Source: Agelas oroides | Taxonomy: Eukaryota; Porifera; Demospongiae; Agelasida; Agelasidae | Reading direction: 5' to 3' | Assembly: GCA_949130485.1 (NCBI GenBank) | Contig: OX422183.1 | Location: 5,918,636-5,982,635, forward strand | Length of the DNA stretch: 64,000 nt | In this document: positions 23,656 through 34,154 of the stretch, one piece after another | Position numbering within the stretch: the stretch's first letter is position 1 | Layout: each line of letters begins with the position of its first letter | Notes under the pieces: model-generated | The model's database searches: none | What the model was told of the DNA's origin: nothing | Seen by the model: only the letters and a program-made list of their open reading frames with translations | Program-made: the position numbers and the translations under genes

Positions 23656-24686
23656 TCTTTTTCACACTACAGTTAGTGCATGGGGGTCTTCCTAAAACGT
23701 ACCACAAGTTCACAACCTTTATTACTGGCAGTTCATGGCTGTAGCCTCGTTCTCAGGCCACTTCCTCCTCCCACATGGCCTGGTAATGAGGCTAGTACAG
23801 GGCCGTAGCCATCAGATTTTGAGTGGTCGGGTTGTTAGTGCGTGTGCAAGCACGCTACAGCTAGGGGGGTCTGGGGGCATGCTCCCCCAGAAAATTTTTG
23901 CAATTTAGAGGCTTTGAGATTGCTTCTGAGACTATTTTTGGGTCAATACGATGCTTCTCGGAGGCCAGACGACAGAGTTTCAGATGTATGCCCACTGCGT
24001 CGTACAACACTGGTTTTGGATTTCCGATCGTTCGCTAACCACGCAAGCCACACCCTTCGCAAATGAGGCTTGGAAGAACGAACAGTTGTTGGAAGACTCG
24101 GACGCTCGGACTCGGACGAGCTTTTTCGCACTGTTCGTAGCCATGTCGCAAGTTTCAGCATGTCAGGTGTGCACTTGGGGGCCATGCGTGGGCGTTCGCT
24201 GAGCAATGGCGCTACTTTGGCGACGTCAAGCACGCCACGGTAAGGGAAAAAGTGATCCGGTTGAAACCGGACTAACCGGACCGGCGGCTACGGCCCTGTA
24301 GTATGACCCTCTTGGTAGCATTACGTTATACGGAACTCTTCAACAACTTAAGCAGTGAGTTGGAGTAGACTGCAGACTTATGATAGTGTCGCTGGCGATT
24401 TCGCTTGTGTACTAGTCTCGCTTCCAGACCAATGACCGTGGTCTTTGGTCTGGGAACGAGACTTCGTGTGCGCATGCGTACACAATTAGAAAATGGCGTC
24501 ATAAGCAACGCACAGCAGCCTCAGAGTGTTGTGAATGGCTTTTGTTGACCAGGGTGAATTTGACACTAAGAAGACGCTGAGTGGTCGTAGAGCTCCGCAC
24601 TGTGATAAGCATCAGTTTCGTGCTAAAATTACGGTGAGTGCTTGAACCGTTTTTGAGTTATTGCTGTTTGAACAAAAGTCGTAACG
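23656..24686. other. Gene-free interval with short MITEs
   Basis: Holds short copies of the CCTCGTTC(C/T)CAG repeat (23741-23790; 24408-24462, which is ACTAGTCTCGC...GAGACT) and a GGGGGCATGCTCCCCCAG phrase (about 23873-23890) similar to one at 27647. Open frames of 60-96 codons show no domain. Confidence 0.5.
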
Positions 24687-24740
24687 AAGAAAGAAAGAAA
24701 GAAAGAAAGGAAGGAAGGAAGGAAGGAAGGAAGGAAGGAA

Positions 24741-24773
<33 letters not shown>

Positions 24774-24778
24774 GAATA

Positions 24779-24873
<95 letters not shown>
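24687..24873. repeat. (GAAA)n/(GGAA)n microsatellite
   Basis: About 187 bp of tetranucleotide repeats, first GAAA, then GGAA, then GAAA with one GAATAAA interruption. The long charged or Phe/Leu/Ser frames over it are artefacts. Confidence 0.98.
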
Positions 24874-24874
<1 letters not shown>

Positions 24875-25898
24875 ATAAGAAAAATGGCACTTTTCCTAGC
24901 GCACACTTTTGTGTTTAGCTGTCTTCCGCAGTCTTGCTGATCACAAAGGCACTCAAAGAGGAAGCCTGGGCGCGTTTGTGGTGAAGTTATACGGCTTTTG
25001 CTTAAGTATTGCATATATTGCGCATCGGTGCCATCCCTACATAGAGAGTCTACCGGCTCTCTGATACTGAAGCCAAGGTGTTGCTACTGTCTCAAAATGG
25101 ATCTTATTGGTCAGCATCTCATGCATACTAATAACATCTGCTAGACCCTCTCTCACTTTTCAGGAGGGTGAGAGATGGTCTGGCTTGATAGACTATTTTA
25201 GGTGTTAATTGGAAGCTTATCACATTTTCAGTTACTGATAGCATAAATTGCAGAGGCGCCTCTGAATTTTAGGTGTTAATTGGAAACTCATCAGTTACTG
25301 ATAGTATAAGCATTGGCAACCAATAATCTGCAAGCTGGCTATCTTTGATGATGTATAAACAATTTGATCCATGCAACAACATGCCAATAGACTTTATAAT
25401 TAGGTCCCAGTTTTTCCAGTAAAGGTGTCAAGACCCTATTCTTCAATGAGGCCATGCGTCAAAAACTTGGTCTGGAGATGAGAATAAGTTTGTTATGCAG
25501 CACTAATCCTATTTCGTGTGCATATTCCCTCACAATGAGACATACCTCATCCTCAGATGGCTCACTGTCACTCATTGTTAGGTCAGTGTGCTGCTGCTAG
25601 GAAACAAAGATGGCATCAAAATTAATTTCAGGTAACTTAGAAAATGGCAACGGTTGTGGAACATAGCTTAGCCTCGTTCTGGGCTCTCTCCACAACTTGT
25701 GAAGAGAGCTAGGGAATGAGGTTATGGTCAGACTGTAATGTACTACTAGCTGGTATCATAGTGTATACATTTTTAATCTGCAAATCCCTTGCATTTCTGA
25801 GTTCAAACAACCTGCTATATCATTAGCCTTAATTGTTCCCAGCCCCCCCCCCCCCCCCCCCCAACACCGGAATGCAAAATCGTGAAAGCAGTTCCAGT
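24874..25898. other. Gene-free interval with small duplications
   Basis: Contains a direct repeat of TAGGTGTTAATTGGAA with following CAGTTACTGATAG (25199-25246 and 25270-25310) around the 12-bp palindrome AGAGGCGCCTCT, and a run of about 20 C at 25843-25862. No coding region was recognised. Confidence 0.5.
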
Positions 25899-26007
25899 AG
25901 CCTGGTTCCCAGACCTTTAATTGTCACCATCCAGTTTTTGATCACTTACAGTTTGCATACTGCAAGCAATCAAAAACTGAACACGGGAATAGCCTGGGAA
26001 CAAGGCT
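25899..26007. mobile_element. Palindromic MITE, AGCCTGGTTCCCAG ends
   Basis: TAGCCTGGTTCCCAG on the left pairs with CTGGGAACAAGGCTA on the right, and TCCAGTTTTTGATC pairs with GATTGCTTGCAG-adjacent AATCAAAAACTGAA. Total 109 bp with no coding capacity. Confidence 0.78.
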
Positions 26008-26641
26008 ATGAAACTTGTATTGGTACTGTAATTTGGAAATACCCATATAATGCATTTATCACAGAGACCTGAGTTTTGCAACACTTGCAATGCACTGTGT
26101 TGGCAAACTAGGTCTGTGGGAAACAAATTCCTGCAAGGTGGTCATTGTCAAATGATTGCAATCATTCAATAATATTAGAAGCTACGAGCTATAGCTTCTA
26201 ATGATGCATGAGCTAACAAGTTAACACAACAGAGCTGAGGTTGTAGATGTAGTGGAACGGTGTTGTGAGCTTCACCAAAACCAAATGTGAGTGATCATCA
26301 AGTTAGTAAATGACCACCATGTAAGGGTGGCATTGCTTGCTTCCTACAAGAAGCCTCTAATGCTCAACTGAACTACACTTGTGGCTCATGATATTAAACA
26401 CTAGTGGTTTTGTTGGACTGCAATGAAGTGAGTGGAATACTTAACCAAAGGAACTGTTTCGCATTCACATATAGTTTTTACGTAGCATGCGATTTCTTCC
26501 CATATTAGGGTATCCTGCAACCTGTTTCCACTCCTAGTCATCATAATGTGCTAAATATATATCATGTGAATGCAACTCGGGATTCACCAAAAGTGTACTA
26601 TACACATTCTGCCAAAGCAAAGCTCATGGTAGCAGTTTTAT
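26008..26641. other. Gene-free interval
   Basis: One hairpin (ATTAGAAGCTA with TAGCTTCTAAT, about 26178-26202) and otherwise unassigned sequence. Confidence 0.45.
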
Positions 26642-27273
26642 CAGTGGCGGATTTAGGGGGGGTAAGGGGGGTGCAAATGCACCCCCCTTTGGCGGCTAGT
26701 AATGTATTTTGCGTACATAACTGCACGAGTCCATCAAATGATTATGCAGCAGTGGCATGCAGCAACAACAACCAGGCACAGTTACACACTCACGTATCAG
26801 TTCCTTACTGATCTCCAGACGTTTGACTAGGCCTAGAGTTGCTTCGAGATATTCAGTTCGGCCCGAGGGGTCCGCCACGGCGCGCCTCGGCGTACGAGAT
26901 TTCGAAATCCACTGGATTTCACGTGGATTTCGGATTTCAGAGTGGATTTCTGGATTTCAGTTTGGATTTCTGGATTTCAGTTTGGATTTCTGCCGACAGG
27001 TCTCTTGTATGTTCTTGGATATTAGCAAAACATTTTAGTTAGTTGTAGTTTTGGTTAACTAAATTTTAAAAAGGCCATACTAAAATGTATTTAGTTAAAG
27101 TTATAGTTAACTAAACAACACTGTCGGACAGTGTACGAGATTTCTTTTGTGACGACCCCTCGGTTCGGCCTTCCAGCTATATGCGTTCACGTGACCGAAA
27201 GTGGGCGTGGCAACCCCAAAAATTTCCGGCGCGCGAGCCGGTGACTGAACCCCCCTTTCTAGATCCGCCACTG
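26642..27273. mobile_element. Non-autonomous DNA transposon, CAGTGGCGGAT ends
   Basis: A 632-bp element with inverted ends CAGTGGCGGATTTAG and CTAGATCCGCCACTG. TTTAT is repeated at 26637-26641 and 27274-27278. CAGTGGCG-type termini are common in DNA-transposon families of animals; a 5-bp duplication leaves the superfamily open. The interior has a minisatellite of about 20 bp (26915-26990, unit TGGATTTCAGTTTGGATTTC) and a TAGTTAACTAAA-rich stretch. No transposase. Confidence 0.8.
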
Positions 27274-28158
27274 TTTATTCATGCCACGCAATGCACTAAG
27301 CCTAACACTACCATTTCTATTCTCAGTGGTGTGTACAATGTAGCTAACTCCCCCACAAAAATGCCACATTAATACCTTCCAAACTATCACATATTTCACA
27401 TAAGCAACAACAGGGGCATATCCAGAGATTAAAGTTCAACCGTATCCGACCTCCTCTCACCAGACCCCTTCCCTCTCTTGCGGAACGGGGTGTGGCCACG
27501 CGAGACTAACAAAAAGAGTGGGGGTTGGTCCAGCGTGTGTAGCGTGCAGTTGTCTTAGTCCCGTGCCCAGCCCCTCCCCGCACTGGGCACGAGACTATAC
27601 AGTTGTCTGTGCACGTATATATAGCCTGCGGTGTTGTCAGGAAGGGGATGCTCCCCCAGGAAAAATTTTGATATGAGAGTGCTTCTGATGCCGTCGGAAG
27701 ACCGCCATAACCACGCAACTTTATGGCAATTGAAGTAATTTGAAGTGTAACTCAGGCGAGTCATCGTATGGTCGTTTCTTGGACCCCCTTTCCTTCGGAA
27801 TCATCGGCACTGCCACAAAAACTATCTCTTGGGAGCTGCAGATTTAGCACTACAGATATGAAGCTGCAGTTAGATGTGCGCTGCGTCGGAGTAGCTACGT
27901 GCTCTTGGGAGCTGCAGATTTAGCGATACAGATTTGCGGATATGAAGCTGCAGTTAGATGTACGCTGCGTCGGAGTAGCTACGTGCGCTAAGTGCGCGGT
28001 AAACCTCCGCGTTCACGGTTGCTCAGTCCCACACCATGCAAACCTTCATCACTAGTGGAAGCTAATGATGCAAATTTCAATGCCTGCATGTAGCGGACTA
28101 GAAAGAAACTCCCCCATGAACATCTGGACTTGTTGCTACGTAAATAGAAAGTACGTAG
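27274..28158. other. Gene-free interval with ~75-bp tandem duplication
   Basis: The phrase GGGAGCTGCAGATTTAGC through GCGTCGGAGTAGCTACGTGC occurs twice in tandem (27832-27902 and 27905-27988); the second copy has a short insertion. MITE-like termini (CCTTCCCTCTCTTGCGG and GCGAGACTA) occur at 27463-27510. No gene recognised. Confidence 0.6.
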
Positions 28159-28392
28159 GGTAGGGCGGGGTAATTCGGAACGCGGGGTAATTGGTGGTTC
28201 CGCACGGACTGGAATTCAGGCCTTGTTTCCAAAAAAAATTTTAACCATTCCTAACCATCTTTGGTATGCAAAGCTGCAAGTCCTGAAAGCACCTGCCACT
28301 GAAATTTTACACCTGCAAGGCTTGTAGTGTTTGAGATAGAGCTCTGTGAACTTAGATGAACGGAAGTGCGTTCCGAATTACTCCGCCCTACC
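28159..28392. mobile_element. MITE with 25-bp inverted repeats
   Basis: GGTAGGGCGG(G/A)GTAATTCGGAACGC at 28159-28183 is matched by its reverse complement at 28368-28392 with one mismatch. The 184-bp interior is non-coding. No clear target duplication was found. Confidence 0.75.
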
Positions 28393-28719
28393 TTGTATCT
28401 TTTACGCATATGAGTAGAAAATACAACTTACTCAGTCTGTGACGGTGCCGAAAACTCCACAAGTCATTTTCACTTCCGAGCTGCTACCTGCACCGTTTGC
28501 ATCAACCGTTCCACACTAGTGAGTTGAATTGTGATTTTTCACATATACGTTGTTGGTTCCCAGACCCTTCCTGCATGGGGAGGGCGAGAAACGGGTGAAT
28601 AACTCTACCCCATGCAACGCGGATCCACGGCTGCGTTCTTACCATCAGTGTTGATGAAGGAAAAACGTGAATGCCAAGTAGGTGTGAGTCGTGAATAACA
28701 TTCTGTGTGTCTGGCTACG
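28393..28719. other. Gene-free interval with partial 175-bp repeat
   Basis: 28659-28705 matches, in the same orientation, part of the 175-bp repeat found from 32550 onward (AAGTAGGTGTGA, GTGAATAA, ATTCTGTGTG). The repeat therefore lies on both outer sides of the large inverted repeat. Confidence 0.5.
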
Positions 28720-28828
28720 GACGGTTGCAAGTAGCTTGTCTAATTAGCAGGTGGGTGATAGGTTGTCCAAGGCATACTTGGAGCTAAACTAATTTTGCAG
28801 GCCATATTCCTTTTTGTAGGATGGTAGT

Positions 28829-28914
28829 AACCTCGTTCTCAGGCTCTCCCCGCGCGTGCAAACAAAGTATTGCAAGTGATGGAAAGCTGGGCGGGGCCTG
28901 GGAACGAGGCTAGG
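28829..28914. mobile_element. Short MITE of the CCTCGTTCCCAG family
   Basis: About 86 bp with inverted ends AACCTCGTTCTCAGGC and GCCTGGGAACGAGGCT. AGGATGG occurs immediately outside both ends and is a likely target duplication. Confidence 0.7.
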
Positions 28915-29219
28915 ATGGGAGGGAGCCTGGGAAAACACTTTCCTCCTCTACATGAGGGTTCAGTAATTGAGCCTACCCATATCAGGTAGTGTGTATGGTA
29001 CTAGGACAATGAGGTTACATGTAACACATTGAATCAGATTTGTATGCAGATGAGATGAAGTTGCTAAACACTTGGAGGAAGTGATACAATGGTTGTTACA
29101 GACAGTCTACTTCCGGGGGTTAAGTTTGTCCATCTGTTGGAGGATTGAATCCCGTTGCTCTTCATACTGCTCGGGAGTCAGAACTCCAATTTCTACAAGT
29201 GAATGCAGCTCCTTTATCT

Positions 29220-29678
29220 GTGGATATAAGTTGTCTTCAACTGAGCAGCCCTTACAGGTGTAATGACAGGGCTCCCAGATATGCGTTGTGGTGGAGTTGA
29301 TGAACCAGCACTCTTGTGAGCACTACTGTTAGATGACTCACTACATGGTGGCTGCAAAGCCGCAGCAAGTGATGTGGCGAGTGTAGTCACTGCTGTAGTG
29401 AGGACATCACTAGACCCTGATTTTCTAACACCATGAGCACGTCCTTGCATAGCAGAAAAGAAAGAGCCTTGGGGATGTTCATCATAACTTGAATTTTGGT
29501 TAACATTAATAGCTTCTGCCCACAGGCGATACTGGGGCCCTGTATATTTGTCACCATGCTGTACATTTAGCTTTTGAAAGATCTCCTGAACATGTGCGTT
29601 TTTTTCTTCAGACAGAGATTTCCTCCGACATTTTATTAAAGTAGATGATGAATTTTTCTGCATCCCATCGCTATCCAA
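29220..29678 (-). pseudogene. Accessory protein of inverted-repeat element, left copy (C-terminal part)
   Basis: I do not recognise a named family. The frame matches the right-arm copy at 31107-32205: a basic KCRRKSLSEE region, then GDKYTGPQYRLWAEAI, a Ser/Thr-rich stretch with CSESSNSSAHKSAGSS, and then PVITPVRAAQLKT. Here the frame ends at an early stop soon after that motif, so the final helical segment seen in the right copy (LHSLVEIGALIPEQYEDQW) is out of frame. The N-terminal part is missing because this arm lacks about 330 bp. It faces outward from the inverted repeat. It is probably a relic of a gene carried by the mobile unit; the function is unknown. Confidence 0.55.
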
Positions 29679-30019
29679 ATCAGACTGTTCATCTGATTCT
29701 ACAGCTCACATGCACTCTCCCAGGTGAACATTCATACCACAATGTAATTGTACTTCCACTATGCAATTTCCCCAGAATAGTCATCACCTGTACGTATCCA
29801 TACACGTTTATTGCCTCTGAAGTACCATAATTCCATGTTTTTAGCTTCTCCACAAACCTTGTTCCCGAACTCATGCACAAAAAACTGACTGCATTTTGCA
29901 CACAAATTAATTACACCATGTGTGTGAGCATGTGCACACTATCTAGATTAACTAATTAATTTAGTGACAATCCAGAGGCTTCTTGCAGCTGCTGAGCTCA
30001 AGTTCAGAACTCAGGGTTA

Positions 30020-30926
30020 CACAAACGTATAGCATGAAGATTCAGTATCAGTTATTTTTCATTACCATAGATGCCCATCCTGTCCTGAATGGAAGACGAG
30101 GGTTCTGATCTCACATATCTGGCACATATCTTGTGAATAAACAGGCACATGGGTGAGCAAATCTACACTTTGTCGTGAAGCCAAAAGGATGGGACAAAAA
30201 GATGAGAATAGCAACTCAGAGGAGTGACATTGCTCGAGCTCACTTTATGGTTCAAGTTGAAAATATGAGTGCTGATACCTTTATATGGGTTGATGAAACT
30301 GGCTCAGACAAGCGGAATGCTCTTAGAAAGTATGCTTACAGCCTGTGAGGTGTTACACCCATCAACTACTGCCTCTACACTTCAGGTAGGTGAATATCTG
30401 CAATTTCTGCTATTTCAACAAGAGGGGTTGAAGATTTTTATCTCGCAGGAGGTGTCAACGGTGATACGTTCTGTGCTTTTATTGAAAAGTGCTTGCTACC
30501 TGTTCTAATGCCCTTCAATGGGTCTAACCCCGTTCCATTGTTGTCATTGACAATGCTTCAATCCATCACATTGACAAAGTCGTACAATTGGTCAGTGGTG
30601 TTGGCACCCTGCTGTGGTTCCTTCCCCCGTACAGTCCAGACTTAAATCCTATAGAACCAGTTTTTAGCCAAGTGAAATCCTACTTAAAGAATAATAGTGT
30701 AGCATACAGGATTTGTGATAATCCACGTCTTTTTGTACATGCAGAATTTACATCTGTCACACAAGAACACTGCCTAGGGCATATTGAGCATGTAGGTTAC
30801 AAACTACACTAGTCATGCCTGAACATGGTTACTTACTATTATTGTTTTCGTTTGATCTTGGCAACTGAGTCTAATCCATGAAGTACATGTAAATACAATT
30901 TGTTGTACACATCAACATGCTATGTT
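30020..30926. mobile_element. Spacer of large inverted repeat (Tc1-like remnant)
   Basis: Unique sequence between the two arms, containing the decayed transposase at 30202-30812. I could not define short terminal repeats or TA target sites for it. It may be a separate insertion into a palindrome centre, or the original core of the unit. Confidence 0.6.
30202..30812 (+). pseudogene. Tc1/mariner (IS630-type) transposase, decayed
   Basis: DDE transposases of this superfamily cut and paste DNA using three acidic residues. The frame from ATG at 30202 reads through WVDETGSDKRNA (first catalytic Asp at 30292), a GDTFCAFIEKCLLPVL block, IDNASIHHIDK (second Asp, near 30550) and PPYSPDLNPIEPVFSQVK (third acidic residue, Glu of NPIE). 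It is broken by two in-frame TGA codons (about 30346 and 30393) and a frameshift near 30530. The N-terminal DNA-binding helices expected upstream are not recognisable. It sits in the 907-bp spacer between the inverted arms. Identification as DDE_3 is confident, and inactivity is evident. Confidence 0.85.
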
Positions 30927-32550
30927 ACCCTGAGTTCTGAATTTGAGCTGAGCAGCTGCAAGAAGCCTCTGGATTGTCACTAGTTACTCTAGATAGTGTG
31001 CACATGCTCACACACGTGGTGTAATTAATGTGTGTGTAAAACGCGGTCAGCTGTATAGCTAGTTCGTTGACAGTTTAGAGAGTTAGGCTAGTTGCTGATG
31101 GTGAGATGGATCCCTACGCCAGACCATATACTACGACCAAACCTATTTTGCTAGTAACTACCAACCTGGTCCTGCCATATCAGTAACAAATTATGCGGTA
31201 AACCGGGCCAGTTACGCATCCAGACCTAGATCAGCTCAGACTCCAAGCCAGTAGTTTGAAACTGGACATGGAAGCATACTAACGCCGCTGATAGATGATG
31301 AGGACCTGGACTCTGATGACCATGATGTGCTGAGCTGACTATCAAAGTGTTTAGAAGGGGGAGTGGAGGGAAAAATTATGTTGTGCGAAGTGTTCAGACA
31401 GCCAATATTTCAAATGATACTGCTTTCAGAGAGTTTGTTGTGCATGAGTTTGGGAACAAGGTTTGTGGAGAAGCTAAGAACATGGAATTATGATACTTCA
31501 AAGGCAATAAACGTGTATGGATACGTACAGGTGATGACTATTCAGAAATTTTGGGGAAATTGCGTAGTGGAAGTACAATTACATTGTGGTGTGAATGTTC
31601 ACCTGGGAGAGTGTGAGCTGTAGAATCAGATGAACTTTCTGATTCGGATAGTGATGGGACGCAGAAAAATTCATCATCTACATTAAAACGTCAGAGGAAG
31701 TCTCTGTCTGAAGGAAAAAAACGCACGTGTTCAGGAGATCTTTCAAAAGCTAAAGGCACAGCATGGTGACAAATATACAGGGCCCCAGTATCGCCTGTGG
31801 GCAGAAGCTATTGATGTTAACAGTTACGATGAACATCCCCAAGGCTCTTTCTTTTCTGCTATGCAAGGACGTGCTCATGGTGTTAGAAAATCAGGGTCTA
31901 GTGATGTCCTCACTACAGCAGTGACTACACTCGCCACATCACTTGCTGCGGCTTTGCAGCCACCATGTAGTGAGTCATCTAACAGTAGTGCTCACAAGAG
32001 TGCTGGTTCATCAACTCCACCACAGCGCATATCTGGGAGCCCTGTCATTACACCTGTAAGGGCTGCTCAGTTGAAGACGACTTATATCACACAAATAAAG
32101 GAGCTGCATTCACTTGTAGAAATTGGAGCTCTGATTCCAGAGCAGTATGAAGACCAATGGGATTCAATCCTCCAACAGATGGACAAACGTAACCCCCGGA
32201 AGTAGACTACACGTTTACAACCATTGTATCACTTTCTCCAAGTGTTTAGCAACTTCATCTCATCTGCATACAAATCTGATTCTGTCTGTTACATGTAACC
32301 TCATTGTCCAAATTCCGTACACACTACCTAATATGGGTAGGCTCAATTACTGAACCTCCTGTTGAGGAGGAAAATGTGTTTCTCCCCGGCTCCCACCCAT
32401 CCTGCAAAAAGTAATAAGGCCTGGAAGCTGCAAAATTAGTTTAGCTGCAATTGGACAACCTATCACCCACTTACTAATTAAATTATGGGCACCCTTAGAG
32501 GCTTCAACATTCAACATGAACTAGACAAGCTACTTGCAACTGTCTGTACA
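30927..32550. repeat. Right arm of large inverted repeat
   Basis: Inverted copy of 28720-30019. It begins TACCCTGAGTTCTGAA and ends about AAGCTACTTGCAACTGTC. It contains about 330 bp absent from the left arm (around 31040-31420) and a further ~45 bp near 32490-32540. Confidence 0.85.
31107..32205 (+). pseudogene. Accessory protein of inverted-repeat element, right copy
   Basis: The longer copy of the unrecognised gene. In order along the strand: a Tyr/Ser-rich start (IYYDQTYFASNYQPGPAIS in one frame near 31130), an acidic patch (LIDDEDLDSDDHD), a compact domain with EFVVHEFGNKVCGEAKN, an acidic Ser-rich linker, GDKYTGPQYRLWAEAI, a low-complexity Ser/Thr region, and a C-terminal helical segment with LHSLVEIGALIPEQYEDQW (about 32105-32160) that resembles short helical SHOCT-like tails. 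Several stops and frame changes interrupt it. The organisation suggests a nuclear, DNA-associated accessory protein of a transposon, but this is inference. Confidence 0.5.
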
Positions 32551-32917
32551 CGTGTTGTGTGGTACAATAAACTTGTAAGAATTTGTGGCTTAGCAACTAT
32601 CAATTATTAAACATTAATGAAATTCCGTGGATCCCCAGTTGGGGTTGAAAGCTCGCGAATGTCAAGTAGGTGTGAATCGTGAATAAAATTCTGTGTGGAT
32701 GTGCGGTGTGGACACCTGGCTACACGTTGTGTGGTACAATAAACTTGTAAGAATTCGTCACTTCGCAACTATCAATTATTAAACATTAATGAAATTCCGT
32801 GGATCTGTTGTTGGGGTTGAAAGCGCGCGAATGCCAAGTAGGTGTGAATCGTGAATAAAATTCTGTGTGGATGGATGTGCGGTGTGGACACCTGGCTACA
32901 CGTTGTGTGGTACAATA

Positions 32918-33634
32918 GGGTTAATCCCATCTCGCCTACTCCCATTTCGCCTACTAAATATCAAATTGTGCCAGTTTGCCTACTCAGCCAAAAATAGTTT
33001 TGTGACACTAAGACAAGCATCCAAGCAACTGAGCTTGCCTTTTCTACAACAGAGGTGAAGGGGTGCTCTTTCCACTTTGCTCAAGCCCTAAATCGGAAGA
33101 TATCCACACTTGGGCTTCTTTTATTCATTTCATGCACCAGACAGTTGCACCAGACAGTTTTGTGCCTCTTTGATTTGTACAACTAGCTAGCCCGGGAGCA
33201 GCCAAGGTTACAGCTCCTAATCCGCCCAGAGTTGATGAGTTTTGTAACATACTTTGAAGGAACATGGTTGGTGGGCAATATGAGTTGCCAGAAAAAGCTC
33301 ATCCCAATGTCTGATCGAAATTTTTAAACAGGAACAAGCACACACAGAATTTTTGATTACTCAGCTTGTAACTGGTTCCTAACCACCATAAAGTGTTGTA
33401 GCAACTAAAAAATACTCTTTGCTTTACTTAGAAACTGTTTTTAGTTGAGTAGGCGAAATGGCACATTTTGTTTTTAGTAGGCGAAATGGGAGTAGGCAAA
33501 ATGGGAGTAGGCAAAATGGGAGTAGGCAAAATGGGAGTAGGCAAAATGGGAGTAGGCAAAATGGGAGTAGGCAAAATGGGAGTAGGCAAAATGGGAGTAG
33601 GCAAAATGGGAGTAGGCAAAATGACACCAAACCA
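32918..33634. mobile_element. DNA element with minisatellite terminus
   Basis: A 717-bp insertion in a 175-bp repeat unit. TACAATA is duplicated at 32911-32917 and 33635-33641, and removing one copy restores the repeat. The ends are inverted: the left has CGCCTACTCCCATTTCGCCTAC (two units) and TTTGCCTACTCAGCC, the right has the complementary GTAGGCGAAATGGGA and TGAGTAGGCGAAATGG. On the right the 15-bp end unit is expanded to about ten copies. No transposase. The family is unknown. Confidence 0.8.
33477..33626. repeat. 15-bp minisatellite
   Basis: Ten head-to-tail units of GTAGGCAAAATGGGA (first unit has GCGAAA, last unit diverges). The period is exactly 15, so all frames stay open and give repetitive peptides on both strands; these are not genes. 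Confidence 0.97.
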
Positions 33635-34154
33635 TACAATAAACTTGCAAGAATTCGTGGCTTAGCAACTATCAATTATTAAACATTAATGAAATTCCGT
33701 GGATCCGCAGTTGGGGTTGAAAGCGGAGAATGTCAAGTAGGTGTGAATTGTGAATAAAATTCTGTGTGGATGTGTAGTGTGGACACGTGGCTGGCTACAC
33801 ATTGTGTGGTGCGATAAACTTGCAAGAATTCGTGGCTTCATCATAGACTATTCAGATGATTCGTCATCGTGGGGCGAGCCTGAGCAAGCAGCACACGGCT
33901 GATGTTCTATTTTGTCATGGCACACAGCAGGATTGTCACTGTTTGCGGTTATAAGCCAAACTTGATTGGGGCAAATGCAGCGGGCCCCACACTTGTGGTG
34001 AAAACAGAAAATTGCCTATATATACAAGACTTAAAAACCATTAAACATATAAAAAGATGTAGGGATGGCTTGCCAAAAAGTATGCAAACAAGGTAGGGAT
34101 GATGTAATAGTGAAGGTAAAATTTACAAAGCCTCGAGTCCCTGCATCGTTTTCA

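Larger units (their letters stand above)
28720..30019. repeat. Left arm of large inverted repeat
   Basis: Reverse-complement match to 30927-32550 along its whole length, with scattered substitutions (I estimate a few percent) and indels. The right arm has about 330 bp of extra coding sequence near 31040-31420. A short MITE (about 28829-28914, AACCTCGTTCTCAGG to CCTGGGAACGAGGCTA, flanked by repeated AGGATGG) is present near the outer end of this arm. Confidence 0.85.
32550..33840. repeat. Tandem ~175-bp repeat, interrupted
   Basis: Units begin near 32550, 32723 and 32902 and resume near 33636 and 33789. The shared phrases are GTACAATAAACTTG, CAACTATCAATTATTAAAC, GAAATTCCGTGGATC and GTGAATAAAATTCTGTGTGG. 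The third unit is split by the element at 32918-33634. Part of the unit is also found at 28659-28705. Confidence 0.85.

Noticed and set aside
24612-25014. Long Phe/Leu/Ser and Lys/Glu/Arg frames
   Set aside because: Translations of the GAAA/GGAA microsatellite.
33477-33626. CRISPR-like direct repeats
   Set aside because: Head-to-tail units with no spacers, at the end of a eukaryotic transposon.
33428-33682. Repetitive peptides (KMGVG, NGSRQ, PTPIL types) on both strands
   Set aside because: Result of a 15-bp minisatellite whose period is a multiple of three.
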